From JALZKA01 sp963725035 (GTDB lineage Bacteria; Actinomycetota; Thermoleophilia; Solirubrobacterales; 70-9), in the NCBI GenBank assembly GCA_963725035.1, contig CAVRWX010000011.1, positions 248,001 through 312,000 of the forward strand: a DNA stretch of 64,000 nucleotides, in the 5' to 3' direction. Below, one piece after another: positions 1 through 8,171 of the stretch (its first letter is position 1; each line of letters opens with the position of its first letter). The notes beneath the pieces were generated by a model, which made no database searches, had not been told where the DNA came from, and worked only from the letters and a program-made list of their open reading frames with translations. A program made the translations under genes and the position numbers.

Positions 1-1
1 C

Positions 2-133
2 AAGACCGAGATCAGCCCGCCCGTCCTGGACGACATGCTCTGGGAGTTCGGTCGCCGCAATCCGGATCTGCTCGGAAGCGCGGCGGGCGATCTGGCCGAG
101 CCTCCGCGCGATCCGGCGAGCACCTGGTACTAG
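2..133 (+). CDS. C-terminal end of an unidentified protein (partial)
   Basis: An open frame enters from the left edge and stops at TAG 131-133, giving about 43 C-terminal residues ending in ASTWY. The codon use (G/C in third positions) matches the neighbours, so it is probably a real gene cut by the window edge. The visible piece has a short helix-like segment around MLWEFGRRNPDLL and no motif I can assign. It converges on the minus-strand gene that ends at 143. I do not recognise the family. Confidence 0.5.
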   Translation, partial: KTEISPPVLDDMLWEFGRRNPDLLGSAAGDLAEPPRDPASTWY

Positions 134-142
134 AGGTCCGGC

Positions 143-577
143 TCAGGACGTCGAGAGCGTGGGCGGCGGGCGCTCGGCGAAGAAGAAGAACCAGACCGCC
201 ATCGCAACGACGGCCACCGCGAGTGACCCCACCAGGAGCGGCTCGAGCGGGCCGCGAATGATGCGCGGCTCCTCGTCCTCCGGAGCCTCCTCGATCTCGC
301 GCATGAGGCGAGGCATCGTGATCCGCATGTGAAGTCGGTTGAGCCAGAACAGGCCGCGCGCCCAGAGGATGATCGCGAGCGGGACCCCGATCACGGAGAG
401 CATGATGTGCTGCGCCTGGTCGGACGTGATCTTGCCCGCGATCCAGAGCCAGGCTGCGGGCACGCCGACCCACATGGCGAAGCTCCCCGCCGCCATCAGG
501 ATCCACAGGAACGCGGCGGCCATGCGGTCGCCCGTTGAGAGGTCCCGGCTTCTGTTTACCGCCTCGACGAAGGACAT
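143..577 (-). CDS. hypothetical integral membrane protein
   Basis: 144-residue protein starting MSFVEAVNRSRDL. Two adjacent hydrophobic segments lie at about residues 20-48 (FLWILMAAGSFAMWVGVPAAWLW begins there) and 58-78. A polar acidic linker follows (EEAPEDEEPR), then a last membrane helix near 113-134 ending in a phenylalanine run (WFFFF). Three or four membrane helices are therefore likely, with the acidic linker on one face. It is divergent from the JAMM peptidase gene at 601, leaving only 23 bases between the two starts. No family is recognised and no function is claimed. Confidence 0.75.
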   Translation of the reverse strand: MSFVEAVNRSRDLSTGDRMAAAFLWILMAAGSFAMWVGVPAAWLWIAGKITSDQAQHIMLSVIGVPLAIILWARGLFWLNRLHMRITMPRLMREIEEAPEDEEPRIIRGPLEPLLVGSLAVAVVAMAVWFFFFAERPPPTLSTS

Positions 578-600
578 CTTCCCACGGCTAGCCTCGTAGC

Positions 601-999
601 GTGAAGATCGCCCAGAACCTGCTTGACGAGGTCATCGCCCACGCGCTTGAGGACCGCCCGAATGAGTGTTGCGGGATGGTCTCGGGCTCGGACGGCGTCG
701 CAACCGAGGTCTTCCGGGGCTTCAACGAGCTGGCCAGTCCGTTCTCGTTCAAGATCGAGACGAACGACATGCTCAGGATCTACAACACGATCGAGGACCG
801 CGGCGAAGACCTGCTGGCGATCTACCACTCCCACACGAAGAGCGCCGCCGAGCCCTCTCAGCAGGACCGAAACCAGGCCGAGCTTTGGCCAGACCCGGTC
901 TGGGTCATCGTCTCCCTTGCCGATCCCGACAACCCAGTCGTCCGCGGCTGGGACATGCGCAACGGCAAGGTCGCTGAGGTCGAGATCGAGATCGGCTGA
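601..999 (+). CDS. JAMM/MPN (M67-type) metallopeptidase
   Basis: 132-residue single-domain protein with a GTG start. The JAMM zinc signature is complete: an upstream Glu in NECCGMVSG (E22), H76-x-H78 in YHSHT, seven residues later S86, then D89 (SQQD). In this family the two His and the Asp bind zinc and Glu22 activates water, cleaving isopeptide or peptide bonds after a Gly-Gly type C-terminus. Actinobacterial relatives (Mec) release cysteine from the sulfur carrier CysO. No cysO or cysM lies nearby, so the substrate here is open. Length matches stand-alone prokaryotic JAMM proteins. Confidence 0.88.
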   Translation: MKIAQNLLDEVIAHALEDRPNECCGMVSGSDGVATEVFRGFNELASPFSFKIETNDMLRIYNTIEDRGEDLLAIYHSHTKSAAEPSQQDRNQAELWPDPVWVIVSLADPDNPVVRGWDMRNGKVAEVEIEIG

Positions 1000-1068
1000 C
1001 CGGCGCGCGGCAGGACGGTCGGCGTTGCCGGGGCCGATGCGGCGCCGCGTCGGCCGCTAGAAGGGGCA

Positions 1069-1254
1069 CTAAAGGGGGAGGGATCGGTGCTCCGGCCGGT
1101 CGCCCTCGCCGAGAGCGGTAGAAATCGCGCATACCGCGATTAAGGCCTCATTCGGCGCGCCGGGTTCGCCGAGAGGTGGAATTTCCACGATATGCGTGGG
1201 AATTCCTACTTTCGGCGCTGCGGCCGAGGGGGCTTGCGAAGTTGCGTCGTACAT
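1069..1254 (-). CDS. possible small protein of unknown function
   Basis: A 61-codon frame (MYDATSQAPSAAAPKVG... ending HRSLPL) in the otherwise gene-free 1000-1435 interval. The middle reads as plausible protein (THIVEIPPLGEPG, EALIAVCAISTALGEG), but codon use is less G/C-biased than the neighbours and no ribosome binding site precedes the ATG. It lies downstream of the minus-strand gene at 1436-2215, so it could be co-transcribed. It may be chance; I give it low weight. Confidence 0.25.
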   Translation of the reverse strand: MYDATSQAPSAAAPKVGIPTHIVEIPPLGEPGAPNEALIAVCAISTALGEGDRPEHRSLPL

Positions 1255-1367
1255 AGCGACGAAAGTTCGCCAGACCCCCGCGTCAGCCTCCACGCCTCCG
1301 GCCCTTCCTCCTTGGGTGCCCACACAGACGTCTCGCACCACGCGACGGCTCTGCCTAGCGCGCGCTA

Positions 1368-1427
1368 CGGCCTCGCACCACAGCGAGCGACAGCGCCCAG
1401 CATCGGCCTCGCACCACAGCGAGCGAC
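1368..1427. repeat. tandem direct repeat with hairpin units, period 36
   Basis: Two identical 24-base copies at 1368-1391 and 1404-1427 are spaced 36 bases apart. A weaker related copy (TCTCGCACCACGCGACGG) lies at 1331-1348. Each copy contains the small inverted repeat CTCGC-ACCACA-GCGAG. The array sits just 3' of the minus-strand gene ending at 1436, so in transcript form it could act as a tandem terminator or RNA-stabilising structure for that gene. The rest of the 1000-1435 interval shows nothing else I can support except the doubtful small frame at 1069-1254. Confidence 0.6.
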
Positions 1428-1435
1428 CCCTCAGC

Positions 1436-2215
1436 TCACCAGTGCAGCTCTTCCAACGCGTCCGGTGAGCCGGCGCGAGGGACTTCCTCGCGGAGGTAGC
1501 GGCGCCACTCGAGCCCCACGTCGTGCGCTGACTCGCCAAAGGCGATCTGGATTGCTCTCTCCGGCCCGTCGCGCCGTGTCCTCGAGATCAGCAGGCTGCA
1601 CGCGTCGCGACCGCGTTGGCGCTCGAGGAGATCGAAGACGGTGCCACCCAGGATGATCGCGTCCCGCCCCGACGGCGGAAACGTGGGCGGCTGGCCCGCG
1701 CGAAGCCGTGTTTGGACCGCGGGGCGGAATACCGGGACCTGGCCCGCGAAGTACTGCGCGCCGCCCTCGACCAGCCACGACCAGCGCAGGTAGCGCGAGA
1801 ACCGCCGGACGCCCCACGGTGGCGGCAGGCTGGAGTTGTTGGCGCCGATCACGATCTGCGCGTAGAGGCGCTCAGCGGTGCCGCGGAGCGCGGCCAGCGA
1901 GTCCTCGCCGGCCGCGCGCCGGTCGAGGTAGTCATCGTTCAGCACGTGGAGCTCGCGCGCCATCGCCCAGCCGGCAAGGTAGCGGCGGCCTGCCGGAGCG
2001 GCCGCAAGCCGCGCCGCCGGCAGGAAAGGATGGGCCGCGTTAAGCCACGCGGGCGATGGGTGGACCACGACGGTGACGTCGCCGGGCGCGTCGTCGAAGC
2101 GGTCCTCGAGCTTTAAGCGCAGGTCCTCCAGGGCGTCCAGGGTCCGCTGCGCGGATTCCTCATCCGCTTCCTCGTGGCGCGCCGTGAAGCTGAGCGATTC
2201 GGTCTCGACCCACAT
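1436..2215 (-). CDS. peptidase-MA-like protein lacking the HExxH zinc motif
   Basis: 259 residues from the ATG at 2215 (MWVETESLSF). This start lies 11 bases after the upstream gene stops; the longer frame extends into that gene and is not used. The layout resembles gluzincin-like peptidase-MA proteins: an N-terminal helical/beta part, a central helix, then a WLVEGGAQYFAGQ segment at 147-159 that matches the WL-EG-A-Y motif normally following the zinc helix. Where HExxH is expected (about 113-123) the sequence is AERLYAQIVIG, with no zinc ligands. It is therefore probably non-catalytic. No signal peptide is evident. It follows the DUF1152 and DUF1802 genes in one minus-strand run. Confidence 0.65.
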   Translation of the reverse strand: MWVETESLSFTARHEEADEESAQRTLDALEDLRLKLEDRFDDAPGDVTVVVHPSPAWLNAAHPFLPAARLAAAPAGRRYLAGWAMARELHVLNDDYLDRRAAGEDSLAALRGTAERLYAQIVIGANNSSLPPPWGVRRFSRYLRWSWLVEGGAQYFAGQVPVFRPAVQTRLRAGQPPTFPPSGRDAIILGGTVFDLLERQRGRDACSLLISRTRRDGPERAIQIAFGESAHDVGLEWRRYLREEVPRAGSPDALEELHW

Positions 2216-2226
2216 TGCCTGTGAAT

Positions 2227-3162
2227 CTACGCGGGTGGTTCCGCCGCCCGGCGCTCCTCGTAGTCGAGCTCGGTCGAGACTCCAATCTCGTTGAGGGCGT
2301 TCCGCGCCGCCTCGATCGAGGAAGCGTTCGCCACGGCTCGCACGAGCGGCAACTCGGGCAGGGCCGCCCGGAGGTCGAAGATGAAGGCGAGAGCGGCGAT
2401 TGGCCCGAGGTCGACGGTGCGCCGGCCGCCTCGGATCTCGACTGGGCCGATCTCGCCGCGGGCCGCCCGGGCGACAAGCAGGCTCGCCTCTGTGACAGCT
2501 ACCGCGCCCGCCGCCTCGATCTCCGCCGCGGCCGAGGACGTGCCGACCGTGTCGAGCCAGGCGCCGGCGCGCGCGAGCGCCGCCACGCGCGCGAGCACCT
2601 CTGCCGGCTTGAGCTCGCCGTCGCATCCTGCGCCAAGGATGCCGACCAGGCACTCAAAGCTCGAGGCGGCCCCCGCTGCGAGCATCACCGCGTCGCACAG
2701 CGGGCTCGCGAGGCCGGGCTCGGAGCCATCGGCGATCGCATCTCCGCCGATGTCGACCAGGAAGACGAGATCGCAGCCGAGCTCGCGCGCCGCCGCATCA
2801 ATGCCACGGGCAGCTCCGCCGGCGCCCTCGGTGACGTCGATTAGGACGGTCTCCTCACCTAGATGCAGGGCAAGGCGAGACTCGCAGAAATGCACGCCTT
2901 CCGGCGTCGTAGCGCCTGTGGTCGAGTCGACGACCACCGCGCCGTCCAGGACTCTCCCGCCGCGGATCTCCTCGAGCCTCCGGGGTCCCGGATGCGGGTC
3001 AACGACCATGCGCTCCCATGCGACTCCGCCCAGGATCGTTTCGAGACCGCGTTCGGCCAGCCAATGGGCGATCGCGATCGATCCGACCGCGTCGCCGCCT
3101 CCACCGATGCCGAGCACGAGCGCACGGCTCGCGTCCGCTACTCGGGCGGGAAAGGGGAGCAG
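2227..3162 (-). CDS. DUF1152 family protein
   Basis: About 311 residues. The glycine-rich N-terminal signature VLGIGGGGDAVGS is the hallmark of DUF1152, a Rossmann-like family of unknown function. It is followed by GVAWERMVVDPHPGP, a DLVFLVDIGGDAIADG segment and SPLCDAVMLAA, all typical of the family. The reading frame extends much further upstream, but that part overlaps the DUF1802 gene. The most economical start is a CTG at 3162, three bases after the DUF1802 stop; a GTG inside the RALVLGIGG segment is the alternative. The start is therefore uncertain. The tight spacing suggests a three-gene operon with DUF1802 and the peptidase-like gene. Confidence 0.78.
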   Translation of the reverse strand: MLPFPARVADASRALVLGIGGGGDAVGSIAIAHWLAERGLETILGGVAWERMVVDPHPGPRRLEEIRGGRVLDGAVVVDSTTGATTPEGVHFCESRLALHLGEETVLIDVTEGAGGAARGIDAAARELGCDLVFLVDIGGDAIADGSEPGLASPLCDAVMLAAGAASSFECLVGILGAGCDGELKPAEVLARVAALARAGAWLDTVGTSSAAAEIEAAGAVAVTEASLLVARAARGEIGPVEIRGGRRTVDLGPIAALAFIFDLRAALPELPLVRAVANASSIEAARNALNEIGVSTELDYEERRAAEPPA

Positions 3163-3164
3163 AG

Positions 3165-3794
3165 CTAGACCAGCGCGGCTTCGGACTGGCCGGCTACGTC
3201 GCGGATGATCTCCGCCGCGCGGTTGAACTCGTCGTCGGCCATGACGGGTGTGCCCTCGAAGGGCAGGTCCCGTTCGATGTCCACCCACGAGCGGCAGCCG
3301 TGGTACTCGTCGCGCACTCGAACTGTGACGGGGCGCGGGATCCGGTAGACCCGCAGGAGCATGATGTGGAGTGGGTGACGGCGCTTCCAGCCAAGCCTCT
3401 TCATCGCGTAGTCGGGCGTCCACACGTGAAAGGGCGAAAGCGCATCGACGACGCGCGGGTCGTCGGTCGTCCAGTGGTCGGTCACCTCGGCCCAGGCGCG
3501 GATCCGGACGCGGTCGGGCTGCGGAATGCCGCCGTCCTGCAGGAGCGCCCGTGGCGTGGGCTCGTCATCGGGCCAGACGCCCTCCTCGAGCGCGCGGCGA
3601 AGCTCGGGGTGATGGGACTCGCGGACGAGGTCGTTCCGCTGGTGATCGAAGGTGGGGTAGAGGAAGAACTGGTCGTGCTCCAGCTCGAAATGCTTGTTCT
3701 CCTCGCGGATTCCGCCCTTCCGCATGGTGATGAGCTGTTCGCATTCGGCCAGTGCGCGCACTGTCACGGCCCATTCTTTGAAGGCGATCGGCAT
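3165..3794 (-). CDS. DUF1802 family protein
   Basis: 209 residues starting MPIAFKEWAVTVRALAECEQ. The AFKEWA opening, the MRKGGIREENKHF element and FFLYPTFDHQ are the conserved features of DUF1802, a small family of unknown function found in actinobacteria and cyanobacteria. Full length for the family. It is the first gene of a minus-strand run (DUF1802, DUF1152, peptidase-like). The sequence upstream of its ATG is A/T-richer (TATATGCCG region), consistent with a promoter, but I cannot pin the boxes. Confidence 0.8.
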   Translation of the reverse strand: MPIAFKEWAVTVRALAECEQLITMRKGGIREENKHFELEHDQFFLYPTFDHQRNDLVRESHHPELRRALEEGVWPDDEPTPRALLQDGGIPQPDRVRIRAWAEVTDHWTTDDPRVVDALSPFHVWTPDYAMKRLGWKRRHPLHIMLLRVYRIPRPVTVRVRDEYHGCRSWVDIERDLPFEGTPVMADDEFNRAAEIIRDVAGQSEAALV

Positions 3795-3836
3795 ATAAGT
3801 GAAGTTACTCGGGGGTAGGAAAAGGTTTGGTGGGTC

Positions 3837-3874
3837 CCGGTTTCGAAAGGCGCCAAGACGGGCGCTGAAACCGG
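3837..3874 (-). terminator. hairpin terminator of the hyuA-hyuB operon
   Basis: Outer arms CCGGTTTC (3837-3844) and GAAACCGG (3867-3874) pair perfectly. An inner GGCGCC/GGCGCT stretch extends the stem. It lies about 70 bases 3' of the hyuB stop and upstream of the DUF1802 start on the same strand. On the minus strand it is followed by CCTTTTCC, a weak U-tract, so it fits an intrinsic terminator only moderately. Confidence 0.55.
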
Positions 3875-3944
3875 CTCAGGCGAGGCAGGTTACGAAATTT
3901 TCCTGCGTTTGCCAAGTATGTGAGAGAAGTTGCGAGATTCGCCG

Positions 3945-5481
3945 TCAGGCGCCGGAGTCCTCGCCGGGCCTGCCGAAACCCCCGCCCCCGGGCGTTTCCA
4001 TGCGAAGCGTCTGGCCGGCACGCAGCTCACCCGCCGCCTTGCCGGGGACAACTTCGCCGTCCACCAGGTTTCGTCCTGGCTGGCCAGCCGAGCCACCCGC
4101 CCTCCCCTGCGGCGCGTGGCGGCGGCGCTCGGTGATGAGGCTGTAGCTCATGGGCTCGCGCGCCTCCAGCTCCCGGACGATGCCGTCGCCGCCGCGATGC
4201 TCTCCATCGCCGCCCGAGCCGCGCCGGACCGATAGCTCGCGCACCCGCACCGGCAGCTCGGACTCCAGCGCCTCGACCGGGGTGTTGAGCGTGTTGGACA
4301 TCGCGACGTGGACGGCGCTCGGTCCGTCGGCATCAGGGCACGCACCCTGGCCGCCGCCGAGCGTCTCGTAGTAGGTCCACTCGGATTCGCCAGTCCCGCC
4401 GAGTGTCAGGTTGTTCATCGTCCCCTGCCCTTGTGCCGGGCCGCCGGCGACCTCAGCGAGCGCGGAGAAGACGAGGTCGGCTACGCGGCTCGAAGTCTCC
4501 ACGTTCCCGCCGGCGACGGCCGCTCCGGGCCGCGCGTTCAATACCGACCCTCCGGGGGCCGAGACCTCGACCGGGCGATGGGCGCCGGCGCTGGGCGGTG
4601 CGTCGGGGTCGAGCAGCACTCGCACACAGAAGAACGCCGCCGAGCGGGTGACCGAGAGCGGGCAGTTGAGGTTGCCGTCCACCTGCCCGGCGCTGCCGCC
4701 GAAGTCGAGTTGCAGTTCGTCGCCGGCGATCGTGGCCTTCACGCGCAGTTCGATGTCCTCCGACCCGTCGGGACCGCCCTCGAGCACGTCGCGCGCCTCC
4801 CACTCGCCGTCCTCGAGTTTCTCGAGGACGGCACGCGTGCGCCGCTCCGAGTAGTTGAGGATCTCCCTCATCGCCGCCGAGAGCTCGGGCAGACCGTCGG
4901 CATCGATCAGATCGCCCAAGCGGCGGGCTCCCAGGTCGTTCGCCGCCAACTGCGCGCGGAGGTCCGCCACCCGCTGCGGGCGGTTCCGCATCCCGGCGGT
5001 GATGTCTGAGAGCTCGGACTGATCGGCGAGGCGGGTGGGCGGGATCACGACGCCCTCCTCCTCGAGCGAGCGTGAGTTGGCGGGCATCGAGCCCGGCGTC
5101 GGCCCGCCGACGTCCGCGTGGTGCGCGCGGCTCGCGACGAAGCCCGCGAGCTCGCGTCCCCCAGAAGACGGGCGTGATCAGCGTGATGTCCGGCAGGTGC
5201 GTGCCCCCGCGGAACGGGTCATTGAGGATCCACGACTCGCCCTGGCGCTGTTCTTCGTCCAGGATCGCGGCGACCGCATCCGGCATCGAGCCCAGATGCA
5301 CCGGGATGTGCTCGGCCTGCATCACCAATTCGCCACCTGGCTCGAACAGTGCCGTCGAGCAGTCGCGGCGCTCCTTGATGTTCGGCGAGTGGGCGGAGCG
5401 GATCAGGACGGCACCCATCTCGTCGCATACGGCGCGAAGCCGCCCGACCTGCACGCCGAGGCTGATCGGGTCCAGGCTCAT
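3945..5481 (-). CDS. hyuB: hydantoinase B/oxoprolinase family subunit, frameshifted in this sequence
   Basis: Begins MSLDPISLGVQVGRL at 5481 and runs in one frame to a segment LPDITLITPVFWG. It then continues in the next frame as ELAGFVASRAHHADVGG...MPANSRSLEEEGVVIPP to the stop at 3945. Both halves match one HyuB protein of about 510 residues, so a single extra base near 5145-5163 (a GGGGG run and the following ACGCGA) breaks the gene. HyuB and HyuA form the two-subunit ATP-dependent hydantoinase/5-oxoprolinase enzymes that open cyclic amides such as hydantoins or 5-oxoproline. The start overlaps the hyuA stop by four bases (ATGA), which implies translational coupling. The exact substrate cannot be told from sequence. 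Confidence 0.85.
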
Positions 5482-7460
5482 GAGCGCTCCTCGGCGTTCG
5501 CGATGACCGAACCGTGCTCGTCGACCTCCGCGGTCCAGCCAGGGGGCAGGACCAGGGTCGACTCGGGCATCTCGAGCACCGCCGGCCCCTCGAAGCTCGT
5601 GCCGGCCGATGGCTCCCCGCGAGCGACGAGCGCGTCGTGCCAGTCGTCGCCGAAGCGGACACGCCTCGAGCCCTCGGTGAGCGCTCCCTCCGCGGCCCGG
5701 GGCTCGAGCTCGGGGGCCGCGCCCTCCAAAGCGAGGCGGATCGCGACCAATTCGACCGGCGCATCGGGCACCTCGAAGCCGTAGCGCTGCTCGTGAGCCT
5801 CGGCGAACCCTTTTTCGAGGTCCTCTGAGGAGGGCTCTGGGCCCGCCTCGACGGGCAGCTCGAAGGACTGGCCTTCGTACCGGAGCTCGTACGAGATCGT
5901 CTCCGCGTCTGCGTCCATTCCGCCGGAGAGGCTGTCGCGGAGCTCCGAGACCGCCGCTGCGACGGCATCGGCCGTCAACTCGGCCGGCCTCATCATCACC
6001 GTGCGCGCCGTGTCTCGCCTGCGAGCCGAAGCCAGAAGTCCCAGGGCCGAGAGAACGCCGCCCGCACGCGGGCAGATCATCCGGGCCATCCCCATCTCGG
6101 CGGCGAGATCTGCGGCGTGCATCGGCCCCGCGCCGCCGAAGGGCAGGAGCGCGAACTCGCGTGGGTCGATGCCGCGGTTTACGGTCACGACCCGCAGCGC
6201 TCGGACCATCTCCGCGTTTGCGAGGCGCACGATGCCGGTCGCCGTCTGAAGCTCATCGAGCCCGAGCTTCCGCCCGAGCGCCTCGACGGCTGCTGACGCT
6301 GCCTCGGCGTCGAGCTCGAGCTCTCCGGCCAGGCTCGAATCGGGGGCCAGGCGTCCAAGCAGGAGATTCGCGTCGGTGACCGTGGCGTCCGTGCCGCCTC
6401 GCCCGTAACATGCGGGCCCGGGATCGGCGCCCGCGGACTTGGGCCCAACTCGCAGCGCTCCTCCGTGGTCCACCCAGCCAATCGAGCCGCCGCCCGCGCC
6501 TACGGTGTGAACGTCGACCATCGGGAGCTGGATCACGCGCCCTCCGACCTCGCGCGACTCGGTGATCTGAGCCCGGCCGTCCTCGATCACGCAGACGTCG
6601 CATGAGGTTCCACCCATGTCGAGCCCGACGGCATCGCCCGTTCCAGAGAGCCGGGCCAAAAGCCCGGCGCCGACGGCACCTCCGGCCGGGCCCGAGAGGA
6701 CGCTCCATGCACCTTGCCTGGCCGCCTCCTGCCAGGGCGCGACGCCTCCGGACGAGCGCATGATCTCCGGCGCGGGAATCCCCGCGGAGTCTGAAGCGTC
6801 GGCCAGGGCACTCAGGTAGCGACCAAGCAGGGGGGAGAGGTAGGCGTCCACGACGGTCGTCGAGGTCCGCTCGTACTCGCGAAATCGCGGCAGCACCTCG
6901 TGAGAGGCCGAGACGTGGAGGCCCGGGATGCGGCCCCGGATCTCCTCGGCGATCCGCTCCTCGTGCGAAGAGTCGAGGTAGGAGAACAGGAGGCAGACCG
7001 CGACCGACTCGGGGTCGAGCTCCTCGATCGCCTTGGCTATCGCGCCTGGTTCGTCCTCGCCCAGGGCGTCGAGCTCGCCGTCCGGCCCCATGCGGCCACC
7101 CGCGCCGATGCGGTCATCCGGCGCCACCAGGGGAGCCGGCTTTGGCGCGCAGAGCCGGTAGAGCTCGGGGCGGTCCTGGCGTCCGACCTCCAGGACGTCC
7201 TCGAAGCCCTTCGTCGTGACCAACACTGTCCGGGCGCCGCGCTCTTCGAGGAGTGCGTTCGTGCCCACGGTCATCCCGTGCACGAAGCGCTCGATCTCGC
7301 CGGCCGTCGCTCCGGCCCTCTCGATCACCGAGGTGATCGCAGCAAGGACGCCCTCCGACTCGTCCCCAGGAGTCGTGGGCGCCTTTGCCGTGTGAACCTC
7401 GTCGCCGTCAAACAGGACGGCGTCGGTGAACGTTCCGCCTACGTCGACCCCGAGTAGCAC
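5478..7460 (-). CDS. hyuA: hydantoinase A/oxoprolinase family subunit
   Basis: 660 residues. The N-terminus MLLGVDVGGTFTDAVLFDG is the phosphate-binding ASKHA-type motif of hydantoinase A. GMTVGTNALLEERGA and GLDMGGTSCDVCVIEDG (second ATP-binding element) follow, and the C-terminal part contains RYGFEVPD and GPAVLEMPESTLVLPPGW as in the family. The subunit binds ATP and activates the cyclic amide, working with HyuB encoded immediately downstream. The GTG start sits inside a GCAGGTGC string next to hairpin element A (7474-7511). No transporter or regulator for this operon is adjacent. Confidence 0.92.
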   Translation of the reverse strand: MLLGVDVGGTFTDAVLFDGDEVHTAKAPTTPGDESEGVLAAITSVIERAGATAGEIERFVHGMTVGTNALLEERGARTVLVTTKGFEDVLEVGRQDRPELYRLCAPKPAPLVAPDDRIGAGGRMGPDGELDALGEDEPGAIAKAIEELDPESVAVCLLFSYLDSSHEERIAEEIRGRIPGLHVSASHEVLPRFREYERTSTTVVDAYLSPLLGRYLSALADASDSAGIPAPEIMRSSGGVAPWQEAARQGAWSVLSGPAGGAVGAGLLARLSGTGDAVGLDMGGTSCDVCVIEDGRAQITESREVGGRVIQLPMVDVHTVGAGGGSIGWVDHGGALRVGPKSAGADPGPACYGRGGTDATVTDANLLLGRLAPDSSLAGELELDAEAASAAVEALGRKLGLDELQTATGIVRLANAEMVRALRVVTVNRGIDPREFALLPFGGAGPMHAADLAAEMGMARMICPRAGGVLSALGLLASARRRDTARTVMMRPAELTADAVAAAVSELRDSLSGGMDADAETISYELRYEGQSFELPVEAGPEPSSEDLEKGFAEAHEQRYGFEVPDAPVELVAIRLALEGAAPELEPRAAEGALTEGSRRVRFGDDWHDALVARGEPSAGTSFEGPAVLEMPESTLVLPPGWTAEVDEHGSVIANAEERS

Positions 7461-7473
7461 CTGCTGTATTTAA

Positions 7474-7511
7474 CGCGTTGCCGAACGGCAACGCGAGACG
7501 CAGGTGCCGTT
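7474..7511 (+). repeat. dispersed hairpin element, type I copy A
   Basis: Perfect nine-base stem CGCGTTGCC / GGCAACGCG (7474-7482, 7487-7495) with loop GAAC... (GAAC at 7483-7486), followed by the tail GAGACGCAGGTGCCGTT. It belongs to the family seen also at 15808 and 55084 (type I) and at 18833, 18879 and 29216 (type II). It lies between two minus-strand genes, upstream of hyuA. On the minus strand a second tail-like string (CAGCAGGTGC) contains the hyuA start codon. Confidence 0.7.
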
Positions 7512-7540
7512 AAGGGATCTGAGATATAGGCGGCTTACCC

Positions 7541-7996
7541 CTAAGCGGTAACGAGCTTGTCGTCGAAGACCTCGTGCTCGATGAGGAGGTCGTCGAAGCT
7601 CTCCTCGAGATGCTTGTGCGACGGGCAGTAGTCGCGGCCGGGAAGCGGCTCGCGCTGGCAGGGAGTGCCCTTGCGCGTATGGGCGCGGCATTCCCTCGGC
7701 CCGCCGTCGATCTCGAGGAGCTCGGGCGCGGTCTCCATCAGCTCGAGGCAAAGCGAGATGTTCGTATCGATCACGTTCCAGACGAAAAGCTGGTCGCCCA
7801 TGCTGAAGTGCATGCGCACCTCGTTGAAGAGCGAGCGGGACGGCCGGGCGAAATAGCGGCGATCGGTGCCGATCCTCCGGATCGCGGTTTCACACGCTTC
7901 CAGCACCTTCTGCTTGTTGCACGCGCCGGACTCGTCACGGTCGTCGACGACTCGAGGTGCCAGGTCCCGGTAGATCGATCGGCTAAAGCGGTACAT
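7541..7996 (-). CDS. hypothetical protein with C-terminal Cys/His motif
   Basis: 151 residues from the ATG at 7996 (MYRFSRSIYRDLAPR), chosen because GAAGGAGAG precedes it by about a dozen bases; the longer frame to 8104 has no such site. The C-terminal third holds C-x9-C-x10-C-x2-H (CRAHTRKGTPCQREPLPGRDYCPSH), a small putative zinc-binding motif. It is seen at the ends of many unrelated bacterial proteins, in the form C-x-A-x-T-x-x-G-x-x-C. The N-terminal two thirds are helical with no assignable fold. Function unknown. Confidence 0.65.
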   Translation of the reverse strand: MYRFSRSIYRDLAPRVVDDRDESGACNKQKVLEACETAIRRIGTDRRYFARPSRSLFNEVRMHFSMGDQLFVWNVIDTNISLCLELMETAPELLEIDGGPRECRAHTRKGTPCQREPLPGRDYCPSHKHLEESFDDLLIEHEVFDDKLVTA

Positions 7997-8171
7997 GTCC
8001 TTGCGTACTCTCCTTCTCGGTGGCTTTCGTGCCTGAGGCTTTGCAATACAGCGAACTACCCCGGGATTGTTACACCGAAACGGTAAATAGCAAGGGTCGA
8101 TCATTAAGCTTGTGTTAACCGATCGATGGAGCTATACCTCATTCGATCGTAGGAGGCACTGCATCCAGCGA

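Noticed and set aside
1368..1427. CRISPR array
   Set aside because: Only two full units with a 12-base spacer, palindromic within the unit, and no cas genes in the window.
2291..3208. 305-codon plus-strand frame opposite the DUF1152 gene
   Set aside because: It is the complementary shadow of a real gene, composed mainly of Arg, Ser, Pro and Thr, with no recognisable motif.
3945..5481. Two separate genes for the halves of hyuB
   Set aside because: Both halves align to one HyuB protein without gap or repeat, and the second half lacks a ribosome site and a plausible start.
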